DNA of 5,621 bases, from assembly GCA_027297085.1 (NCBI GenBank), contig JAPUIL010000794.1, positions 1-5,621 on the forward strand, given 5' to 3'. Below, in pieces: positions 1 to 5,621 of the stretch (the first letter of the stretch is position 1; each line of letters begins with the position of its first letter). The stretch is from Verrucomicrobiota bacterium (GTDB lineage: Bacteria; Verrucomicrobiota; Verrucomicrobiia; Opitutales; UBA2995). The translations under genes and the position numbers were made by a program. The notes beneath the pieces were generated by a model. It was not told the DNA's origin. It ran no database searches and saw only the letters and a program-made list of their open reading frames with translations.

Positions 1-1064
1 TTGATGATTTCCGGGTGCATGGGGCTGATCCATTTGCCGGCCAGTTCCGGTGCAAATACTTTGCCTCCATCGGCCATCCTGGCTTCAATCACGCCACGGG
101 CGAACATACCCGGTTTGAGCCGTTTATGTGTATTGGAAACATTGACACGTACGGATACGGTGCGGGTTTTGCGATTTACCTCAGGTTCGATGAAGGCGAT
201 CTGCCCATGGAAAATTTCGCCGGGAAAGGCCTCGACAGTGAATTCAACGTTTTGAGCATAATGCAGCCAGGGCAGGTCGGACTCATAGGCGTCAAGGTAG
301 AGCCAGAGCCGGCTGAGATCGACAATGGTAAAGAGGGGTTCACCGGTCTTTATGTAGTCGCCTTCTTGGACGTTTTTGGAGACCACCACTCCGCCTACCG
401 GTGCCCGTAACACAAAGTGATCGCTGGCTCCTCCATGTTCGAGTATCGCATCAATCTGGTCGGGCAGCAGATCCCACAGGCGAAGTTTTTCACGCGCGAC
501 TCTGGCAATCGAGCTCTCCGGGTTGCTGGCGTGGGCCGTGAGCAACTCCCTTTGAGCGGTGAGGAGTTCAGGGCTGTAAACCTTGGCGAGGTCATCTCCT
601 TCCGCGACCTCAACGCCCGTAAAGTTCACAAAGAGTTCGTCGATCCGGGCGGGAAATCGTGCGGTCAGAGATTTTACTTTCGTCTCATCGTATTCAAGTT
701 TTCCTACCAGGTGGATTTTCTCCACTGGGTACGTACGGGCAAGCACTGTTGTCTGGATATCCGCCAGGGCACGTGAGCTTTCACTCATGCTCAGTGTGCG
801 GGGGCCGTCGTCGCCACCGCCACCCTTGACGAGAGGTATAAGATCCATGCCGCAGATCGGACACGCTCCTGGTTCCGGCAGCTGGATTTGCGGATGCATG
901 GAGCAGGTCCAAAGGGTGGACTCATCTTGTCCATCCACACTGGTTGTATGTTGTGCCGAAGTGTTGTAGTCCGGAGAAGGCATGAGGAAACGGCCCACGA
1001 GCAGACCGATCAGCATGGCAACTATTCCGGTTCCAATAAGGGTTATTAAGGATTTTTTATTCAT
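1..1064 (-). CDS. cusB: CusB-like RND efflux periplasmic adaptor with N-terminal heavy-metal-binding domain (3' end beyond window)
   Basis: Periplasmic adaptor (membrane fusion protein) joining an inner-membrane RND pump to an outer-membrane channel, probably for Cu(I)/Ag(I). The frame reads 354 codons without a stop and leaves the window at its left edge, so the C-terminus is missing. Seen in order: Lys-rich N-terminus and one hydrophobic anchor (residues 5-27); a short linker; a heavy-metal-binding ribbon (52-79) with CSMHP at 54-58 and CPICGMD at 68-74; first lipoyl-like half with the family-typical YSPEL at 163-167; a helical hairpin (about 165-210); second lipoyl-like half (217-250); beta-barrel (about 255-330). 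The last residues, WISPMHPEII (345-354), look like the beginning of a second metal ribbon whose first Cys is Ser. The ATG at 1062-1064 lies inside the end of the channel gene (shared ATGAATAA, 8 bases), which suggests translational coupling; no Shine-Dalgarno is visible. The CusB family assignment is firm; the exact metal is inferred from the linked CopA-type ATPase. Confidence 0.93.
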   Translation of the reverse strand, partial: MNKKSLITLIGTGIVAMLIGLLVGRFLMPSPDYNTSAQHTTSVDGQDESTLWTCSMHPQIQLPEPGACPICGMDLIPLVKGGGGDDGPRTLSMSESSRALADIQTTVLARTYPVEKIHLVGKLEYDETKVKSLTARFPARIDELFVNFTGVEVAEGDDLAKVYSPELLTAQRELLTAHASNPESSIARVAREKLRLWDLLPDQIDAILEHGGASDHFVLRAPVGGVVVSKNVQEGDYIKTGEPLFTIVDLSRLWLYLDAYESDLPWLHYAQNVEFTVEAFPGEIFHGQIAFIEPEVNRKTRTVSVRVNVSNTHKRLKPGMFARGVIEARMADGGKVFAPELAGKWISPMHPEII

Positions 1065-2376
1065 GACTTTGGGTCGGGTTAAATGTTTCTAGAATGGGTT
1101 GATTGGCCAGCGATTGGATGGTGATGCGTTGTTGCCAGGCATCGGTTGCAGCCCGCCGGTGCAGAAGCTGTAATTCAAGGAGTGAGCGTTCGCTATCGAT
1201 TACCTCGAGGATTCCGGTTCGACCTCCCTGGTAACTGCTCTGGCTGATTTCCACTGCCTGCCTGGCGAGTCCCAACAGCTCTTCGCCGTAGAGTTTCAAG
1301 CGGCGATTGGCGTTGTCAAGTTGGGCGAGGCCTACACTGAGTTCGGCCCTCAGGGAGTTGAGCCGGCTTTCATATTCATTTTCGATTGCGCGTTTGCTGG
1401 CGAGGGCTTCATCGCGGCCCGCCGAGTTTTTTTCTCCCCATATAGGAAGATTGATTGCGACGAAAAGGCTCCACGGGTCATTACCGGCCCCGGGAGTCGT
1501 GGGATTCACAAGCGGAGCTCCCACCTGAATGTAATTGAGACCCAGGGTGAAGTCGGGCGATCTTTCCAGCCGGGCAATTTCCCGCCGCGCATCGGCGCTG
1601 GCGATTTTGCGTTTCAGCATTTCCAACTCGGGGTTATTGGTTTCTATGGCTTGGCTCAAGGTGTATCCATTCAATGATTCGATCGCGGGCGCTTCCCAGT
1701 TCGGCCAGGGGAGAATAGTTTCCGCAGGCAATGCCAGAAGCTCACTTAACTTTGCCGACTGAGCCAGTCGACCTTGTTTGAGGGACTCGAGCTTGTCGGT
1801 CATCTTGCCCAGTTCCACCTTCAAGCGCAGGAGTGCATTGAGGTCCCCGCCGGCCTTTACCTTTTCCTCGACGATGGGTTCGAGCTCTTCAAGCAGATTC
1901 AGGTTTTCACGGGTAAGCTCGATCTCTTGCCCAGTGAAAGCGTATTCGTAATAACTGATCGATACCAAACGCGCCAGCATCAGCTGCTGGTTCTGGTAGG
2001 CGTACCATAGAGCTTCGGCTTCGGCGGAAGCCATGGTCTCTTTGCTGCTCAACTTGCCGAACCAGGGAATGCGCTGGCTGAGCATAAAGGTATTTTCCTG
2101 AGGTCCGGTTCGTGTTTGCACAGACTCCACAAAGTGAGTCACCTGAAACATGGGGTCGGGAAGGGAGGATGCCTGCGGTATACGCCTCATGCCTGCGTCG
2201 TAGCGCGCTTCAAACGCCTTCAATTGCGGGTTGGCCGCCTGTGCGCGTTGGAGATAGGATTGCAGGTCGGTTGCGGTGAAGCTACTCGATTGCCCCCATA
2301 CATTTAAACCTAGGCCGAACGCGGTCAGCCAATACAGAAGCGGCCGGTTGATTAAAATTTTCTTAATGGAGTTCAT
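1057..2376 (-). CDS. TolC/CusC-like outer-membrane efflux channel protein
   Basis: Outer-membrane factor of a tripartite efflux system, 439 residues, a normal length for the outer membrane efflux protein (OEP) family. A signal peptide (Lys5-Lys6, hydrophobic stretch about 12-26) probably ends at VWG/QS near residue 28. There is no lipobox Cys, unlike E. coli CusC. Two OEP pseudo-repeats are visible (about 33-215 and 240-425). Each holds a matching strand motif, LSQRIPWFGK at 99-108 and INLPIWGEKN at 308-317, and long Glu/Lys/Leu-rich helices that form the periplasmic tunnel. The tail has the usual SYQGG...LEVIDSERSLLELQ pattern (381-403). I chose the ATG at 2374-2376. The same frame is open further upstream to 2535, but that adds 53 residues lying inside the ATPase gene and would bury the signal peptide. 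The gene begins 11 bases after the ATPase stop, with no clear Shine-Dalgarno, and overlaps the adaptor start by 8 bases. The channel family is clear; copper or silver specificity is inferred from the neighbours. Confidence 0.93.
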   Translation of the reverse strand: MNSIKKILINRPLLYWLTAFGLGLNVWGQSSSFTATDLQSYLQRAQAANPQLKAFEARYDAGMRRIPQASSLPDPMFQVTHFVESVQTRTGPQENTFMLSQRIPWFGKLSSKETMASAEAEALWYAYQNQQLMLARLVSISYYEYAFTGQEIELTRENLNLLEELEPIVEEKVKAGGDLNALLRLKVELGKMTDKLESLKQGRLAQSAKLSELLALPAETILPWPNWEAPAIESLNGYTLSQAIETNNPELEMLKRKIASADARREIARLERSPDFTLGLNYIQVGAPLVNPTTPGAGNDPWSLFVAINLPIWGEKNSAGRDEALASKRAIENEYESRLNSLRAELSVGLAQLDNANRRLKLYGEELLGLARQAVEISQSSYQGGRTGILEVIDSERSLLELQLLHRRAATDAWQQRITIQSLANQPILETFNPTQSHE

Positions 2377-2387
2377 GTCAGTTGGAA

Positions 2388-4703
2388 TTATAGATTTCGA
2401 AAGTTTAGAGCCCGAAGTCTGAGTGAGTTCAGAATCACCGAAACAGAGCTGAACGACATCGCTGCACCTGCGATAATCGGGCTGAGAAGAATACCAAAAA
2501 ACGGATACAAAATACCGGCTGCGATTGGTACGCACGCGGCATTGTAGAGAAAGGCGAAGAATAGATTTTGCCGGATGTTTCGCATGACAGCTCGGCTCAG
2601 ACCCAAGGCGCTGGATATTCCCAGAAGGTCGCCCTTAACCAGGGTGATGCCAGCGCTTTCTATGGCAACATCCGTGCCGGTTCCCATGGCGATCCCCACA
2701 TCGGCAGCCGCCAGAGCCGGAGCGTCGTTAATGCCGTCACCAGCCATCGCGACTTTGTGCCCTTCAGCTTGTAGTTGTTTTACAATACGTTGCTTGTCTT
2801 CTGGCGACGTTTCAGCGTGAACCTCGTCGATGCCGAGTATTTGAGCTACGGCGTTGGCAGTCTTCCTGTTATCGCCTGTGCACATAACGACCTTTATATG
2901 TTTCGCGTGAAGTGTCCGAATCGCCTTTTGGGTCGTTTTCTTAATGGGATCGGCGATGGCTATTATACCCAGCAACCCGGACCCTCGAGAAATCCAGATT
3001 ACCGTTTTCGCTTCCGACTGTAGGACGTCGGCGAGCGTACTCATGGAATCTGGAACTGTGGCTCCGGTTTCCATGATGAACGATTGTTTGCCGACCCGGA
3101 CTTCTTCATTGCCAATGGTTGCTGATACTCCACCTCCGGTCGTGCTGTTGAAGTTCTCGGCTCTTTCAAAGCCAATTCCTTTATTCCTCGCATGGTCAAC
3201 CACTGCCCGGGCGAGCGGATGCTCGGAGGACTCCTCCACAGCTGCAGCCGAAGCCAGTAAGATTTGCGCCTGGTTTTCAGAAACTGGGACAACTTCCAGA
3301 ACCGCGGGTTTCCCTTCTGTCAGTGTTCCCGTCTTGTCTGTAATCAAGTGGGTAATTTTTTCAGCCTCTTCAATGGCCTCTGCGCTTCTGACGAGGATTC
3401 CATTTTGTGCCCCTTTACCAATCCCGACGGTAATGGACATAGGAGTGGCAAGGCCCAGCGCGCAGGGACAAGCGATGATGAGGACTGCCACTGCATTTAC
3501 CAGTGCGTAGGCAAGTGCAGGTGCAGGACCTATCAATGCCCAAATGGCAAACGTGATTAATGCCACTAATATGACAACTGGAACGAAATATCCGGATACA
3601 GTATCGGCCAATTGCTGAATCGGAGCACGGCTTCGCTGGGCGTCTGCCACCATTTTGACGATACGGGAAAGCATCGTCTCATCTCCAATGGCTTCTGCCT
3701 CCATGATGAAACTCCCTGTCTGGTTGACGGTTGCGCCAATGACTTTGTCTCCGCTGTTCTTATCCGCGGGAACCGGCTCTCCAGTGATCATCGATTCGTC
3801 TACCAAACTGGATCCTTCACGGATAATTCCATCGAGTGGGATTTTTTCGCCTGGTCGAACTCTCAATCGGTCACCTACTGAAATCTCGTCAATAGCAACT
3901 TCCTCCTCCTCACCGTTAGCATTGATTCGATGGGCGGTTTTCGAGGCCAGGTTCATGAGGCTGCGAATTGCCTGCCCTGTTTGATCACGAGCGCGGGCTT
4001 CCAGCCATTGTCCGAGAATGACTAAAATAGTTATGACAACAGCGGCTTCAAAATACAGCCCGACGTTTCCGCTTTGGCGAAAACCTTCCGGGAAGATGTT
4101 TGGAGTGACCACCGCGACAAAGCTGAACCCATAGGCTGCTCCCACTCCCAGCATGATCAGGGTAAACATGTTGAGGTTTCGGTTTTGCAGTGATCGCACA
4201 CCCCGTTGCATCAGAAATCCCCCCGACCAGAAAATAACCGCTGTGGCAAAAATGAGCTCTACCCATTTCCATACGTGATGAGGGAGCCAATCCTGGTAGA
4301 AGGTACCACCTGGAATCATATGAGGAAACGCAGCAATCAGAACCGGTAAGCTTAAGATCAATCCAGTCCAGAACTTACGTCGCAAGACTTGGTGTTCCTT
4401 CGCCTCTTCATCGCCTTGCCCTTCTTCGGGAACTAATGGCTCGAGGTCCATACCACAGATAGGACATTGGCCCGGCTTGGGCTCCCGGACTTCGGGGTGC
4501 ATGGGGCAAGTCCAGATCTTTTCATCCGAACTTGTCCAAGAAGGATTGCGTTCCAGCGTCATGCCACATTTGGGACAGTCTCCAGGCTCATCTGACTCAA
4601 CACCTTCGCACATCGGGCAAAAGTATTTTGCGGTCGGAGATGGTTCTTTGATAGCATGATTGTGCTCACTACGCTCGTCTGAGTGATGGTGGTGATTACT
4701 CAT
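2388..4703 (-). CDS. copA: Copper-translocating P1B-type ATPase (CopA-like) with His-rich N-terminus and two CPMC/CPMH metal ribbons
   Basis: Inner-membrane ATP-driven exporter moving Cu(I), possibly Ag(I), from cytoplasm to periplasm; 771 residues. The N-terminus has HHHH at 4-7 and further His residues, then two heavy-metal-binding ribbons: CPMC...CPKCGM (29-48) and CPMHP...CPICGMDL (66-87). No GMxCxxC HMA domain is present. Two extra helices (about 111-130, 144-165, with the kinking Gly161-Gly162) are followed by six core helices. Catalytic elements: TGEP (307-310) in the actuator domain; CPC (412-414) in the metal-binding helix; phosphorylated Asp456 in DKTGT (456-460); SEHP (493-496) in the nucleotide-binding domain; GDGINDAP (655-662). 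Tyr720-Asn721 and MSFSS (749-753) in the last two helices complete the Cu(I)-type (P1B-1) signature, which argues against a Zn/Cd/Pb pump. All essential residues are intact. It heads the operon; the ATG at 4701-4703 keeps the His-rich start, and no Shine-Dalgarno precedes it. Regulation is presumably metal-responsive, but no regulator gene is in view. Confidence 0.97.
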   Translation of the reverse strand: MSNHHHHSDERSEHNHAIKEPSPTAKYFCPMCEGVESDEPGDCPKCGMTLERNPSWTSSDEKIWTCPMHPEVREPKPGQCPICGMDLEPLVPEEGQGDEEAKEHQVLRRKFWTGLILSLPVLIAAFPHMIPGGTFYQDWLPHHVWKWVELIFATAVIFWSGGFLMQRGVRSLQNRNLNMFTLIMLGVGAAYGFSFVAVVTPNIFPEGFRQSGNVGLYFEAAVVITILVILGQWLEARARDQTGQAIRSLMNLASKTAHRINANGEEEEVAIDEISVGDRLRVRPGEKIPLDGIIREGSSLVDESMITGEPVPADKNSGDKVIGATVNQTGSFIMEAEAIGDETMLSRIVKMVADAQRSRAPIQQLADTVSGYFVPVVILVALITFAIWALIGPAPALAYALVNAVAVLIIACPCALGLATPMSITVGIGKGAQNGILVRSAEAIEEAEKITHLITDKTGTLTEGKPAVLEVVPVSENQAQILLASAAAVEESSEHPLARAVVDHARNKGIGFERAENFNSTTGGGVSATIGNEEVRVGKQSFIMETGATVPDSMSTLADVLQSEAKTVIWISRGSGLLGIIAIADPIKKTTQKAIRTLHAKHIKVVMCTGDNRKTANAVAQILGIDEVHAETSPEDKQRIVKQLQAEGHKVAMAGDGINDAPALAAADVGIAMGTGTDVAIESAGITLVKGDLLGISSALGLSRAVMRNIRQNLFFAFLYNAACVPIAAGILYPFFGILLSPIIAGAAMSFSSVSVILNSLRLRALNFRNL

Positions 4704-4820
4704 GATCTAAATTTTGAAAGGATTACGTTTTGTTTAGTGTCAACCAGTCTAAATATGCATAGCACCTAGTTGAAGACCTGTAGGCATGCGGAAATTACTG
4801 TACCTGCGAATCTCCGCGCT
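4704..4820 (-). promoter_or_regulatory. Leader/promoter region of the copper efflux operon (exact promoter unresolved)
   Basis: This AT-rich stretch lies between the terminator-like hairpin and the ATPase ATG and should hold the operon promoter. A perfect TTGACA is present on the minus strand (4738-4743), but no good -10 hexamer lies 16-19 bases downstream (the sequence there reads like CTTTCA). An imperfect dyad surrounds 4757-4789, with outer GCAT/ATGC and inner CCTA (4765-4768)/TAGG (4781-4784) arms separated by 12 bases; it could be a regulator site. It does not match the cop box, CsoR or CueR operators as I know them. Only the location is well supported. Confidence 0.35.
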
Positions 4821-4846
4821 TAAAATAGAGCTGAACCAATCAGCTC
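4821..4846 (-). terminator. Probable intrinsic terminator of the small Cys/His-rich gene
   Basis: A perfect 7-bp stem (GAGCTGA at 4828-4834, TCAGCTC at 4840-4846) with a 5-base loop is followed on the minus strand by TATTTTA (4821-4827). It sits 36 bases past the stop of the small gene. The T-tract is short and broken by A, so termination may be partial. A second, weaker 5-bp stem (CCCGG 4849-4853, CCGGG 4863-4867) stands between it and the stop. If it works, the ATPase operon needs its own promoter in the remaining 117 bases before its ATG. Confidence 0.5.
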
Positions 4847-4881
4847 ATCCCGGACGTTTTTACCGGGTTAACTGTGATCCA

Positions 4882-5262
4882 TCACAATAAACGTACACAG
4901 TCCGTCTGGGTATGTATCCAGGAATCTATGACTGCGGACGATAAATGATCGGGCATCTCCCTCGCATGGAAGTTTTGCAGCGTGGAGACGTCTAGCAATG
5001 CTATGACTTGATCGGCCTGTGCGACAGAGTGTGGGACTTGAACGCCCTGATCCTGGGCGATCCGTGCGTCTTCATCGAGGAGTATTTTGTGCGGACAGTC
5101 CTTAGCTCCGTGGGTGTCGGCCTCATTTTGCGCGTTCTCATCGGCGCAACAGGCATGATCATCCATGGGCTGAGCTGGCTCGGCAGCTTCGACGAAAGAC
5201 AAGCAGCAGCACAGCGGGTTGAGAACCGCCATAATCATGAAAGCTGCTGATGTCTTTTTCAT
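4882..5262 (-). CDS. Small secreted Cys/His-rich protein of unknown family, copper-locus associated
   Basis: I do not recognise this 126-residue protein. It has a clear export signal (Lys2-Lys3, hydrophobic residues about 5-24) with an unusual Cys triplet at 18-20 and a likely signal peptidase I site near VEAA/EP (about 27-28). The residues before Cys18 (Asn-Pro-Leu) are a poor lipobox, so a lipoprotein is less likely. The mature N-terminal part is acidic and rich in potential metal ligands: His36, Cys38-Cys39, His51, Cys56, His58. The rest is probably alpha-helical or mixed, with His78, His99, His106, His117 and Cys122 near the end. By composition and position just upstream of the copper exporter genes on the same strand, a periplasmic metal-binding or sensing role is plausible, but this is inference. 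The start could also be the in-frame GTG at 5266-5268, two codons upstream; I prefer the ATG because it begins a conventional MKK signal peptide. A hairpin follows the gene, so it may be transcribed separately from the ATPase. Confidence 0.75.
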   Translation of the reverse strand: MKKTSAAFMIMAVLNPLCCCLSFVEAAEPAQPMDDHACCADENAQNEADTHGAKDCPHKILLDEDARIAQDQGVQVPHSVAQADQVIALLDVSTLQNFHAREMPDHLSSAVIDSWIHTQTDCVRLL

Positions 5263-5296
5263 AATCACCCGGAATAGTGGGATTTATGTCAGGAGG

Positions 5297-5332
5297 AATC
5301 AATCTTTCTCTTTATTTCCAGAAAGATTGATT
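5297..5332. repeat. Perfect 13-bp inverted repeat upstream of the small Cys/His-rich gene
   Basis: AATCAATCTTTCT (5297-5309) pairs 13 of 13 with AGAAAGATTGATT (5320-5332) across a 10-base loop. On the plus strand it is followed by TGTTTTTG (5333-5340), the look of an intrinsic terminator for rightward transcription, but no plus-strand gene precedes it. On the minus strand it ends 34 bases before the small gene's ATG, with no T-tract after it, so it could be an operator or a leader hairpin of that gene. The stem is A+T-rich, with only three G-C pairs. Confidence 0.8.
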
Positions 5333-5372
5333 TGTTTTTGAGAAATGAATCGAAATTTGCGATAAATTCAAG

Positions 5373-5401
5373 TTGACGGCCTTAAATCCACTGATTTTTA
5401 T
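5373..5401 (+). promoter_or_regulatory. Probable sigma70-type promoter of tRNA-Phe
   Basis: TTGACG (5373-5378) matches the -35 consensus at five of six bases. Seventeen bases later comes TTTTAT (5396-5401), which matches the -10 consensus at four of six. Transcription would begin near 5408, leaving a leader of about a dozen bases before the mature tRNA end at 5421. Spacing and position are good; the -10 element is mediocre. Confidence 0.5.
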
Positions 5402-5420
5402 CCGTCCTCTTATATTGGCG

Positions 5421-5496
<76 letters not shown>

Positions 5497-5566
5497 ATAT
5501 GATATCTTTGTTAGTCAAGGAGTTGCGAATCTACTGTCTAATAGATTAGGAAGCTCGGCAAGCCTG

Positions 5567-5588
5567 TGTGAGCCACTTGTGGGCCACT
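5567..5588. repeat. Tandem 11-base direct repeat downstream of tRNA-Phe
   Basis: TGTGAGCCACT (5567-5577) is followed directly by TGTGGGCCACT (5578-5588), two units differing at one base. The 125 bases after the tRNA (5497-5621) hold no recognisable gene. A weak 6-bp hairpin (AATCTA 5528-5533, TAGATT 5542-5547) might end the tRNA transcript. Short direct repeats beside a tRNA can be integrase arm sites, but two units alone could be chance. Confidence 0.5.
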
Positions 5589-5621
5589 TTCTCAGATTCA
5601 ATCCCCTATTAGTCCATGTTT

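Noticed and set aside
15..410. Plus-strand ORFs opposite the adaptor gene
   Set aside because: The minus-strand frame here encodes conserved CusB sequence; the plus-strand frames are shadows.
2377..2535. Upstream extension of the channel gene to a start at 2535
   Set aside because: It would overlap the C-terminal end of the ATPase by nearly 150 bases in another frame, and the added 53 residues look unlike any export signal. The internal ATG at 2376 starts a normal signal peptide.
2944..3510. Plus-strand 188-codon ORF opposite the ATPase gene
   Set aside because: It lies wholly antisense to conserved ATPase coding sequence, has low-complexity Ser/Thr/Ala content typical of codon shadows, and shows no recognisable domain.
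4749..4787. 12-residue minus-strand leader ORF (MPTGLQLGAMHI) before the ATPase
   Set aside because: No ribosome binding site, no attenuator-like codons and a length expected by chance.
4873..4886. Palindrome TGTGATCCATCACA resembling a CRP/FNR-type site
   Set aside because: The half-sites are separated by four bases, not six, and it overlaps the stop of the small gene, about 170 bases from the ATPase start. Probably chance.
5008..5250. Plus-strand 80-codon ORF opposite the small Cys/His-rich gene
   Set aside because: The minus-strand reading has a convincing signal peptide and clustered Cys/His; the plus frame has neither a recognised domain nor a ribosome binding site.
5291..5296. Perfect AGGAGG on the plus strand
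   Set aside because: No start codon lies 5-12 bases downstream and no plus-strand ORF follows; it abuts the inverted repeat by coincidence.

Overview
The window is a copper (or silver) efflux locus read on the minus strand, with a tRNA-Phe gene on the plus strand near the right edge. The N-terminal metal-binding sequences of the P-type ATPase (one Cys-Pro-Met-Cys type ribbon, then one Cys-Pro-Met-His-Pro type), the RND adaptor style, the moderate base composition and the lack of Shine-Dalgarno sequences suggest an environmental Gram-negative bacterium. My best guess is the Verrucomicrobiota, perhaps Opitutae. This rests on family resemblance recalled from memory, not on a search. An outer-membrane factor shows that the cell has two membranes.

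Layout, in minus-strand transcription order from right to left. A small secreted Cys/His-rich protein of unknown family (4882-5262) is followed by a hairpin with a short T-tract (4821-4846). After a 178-base gap comes a three-gene operon: a CopA-type P1B ATPase (2388-4703), an 11-base gap, a TolC/CusC-like outer-membrane channel (1057-2376), and a CusB-like periplasmic adaptor (start at 1064) that overlaps the channel gene by 8 bases and runs off the left edge. The adaptor has no stop inside the window, so automatic ORF calls can miss it, but 354 codons read cleanly. The RND pump (CusA type) that should complete the tripartite system would lie beyond the left edge.

How it works together (inference from the families): the ATPase moves Cu(I)/Ag(I) from cytoplasm to periplasm. 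The adaptor, the channel and the expected RND pump carry it from periplasm to outside. Both the ATPase and the adaptor carry CPMHP...CPxCGMDL metal-ribbon domains instead of a classical GMxCxxC HMA domain. No metalloregulator is encoded in the window.

Right end: between the small gene and the tRNA lie a perfect 13-bp inverted repeat (5297-5332) and a likely tRNA promoter. The 125 bases after the tRNA contain no recognisable gene but do hold a tandem 11-base repeat. A metal-resistance cluster beside a tRNA fits a genomic island, but no integrase or duplicated tRNA end is visible, so this remains conjecture.
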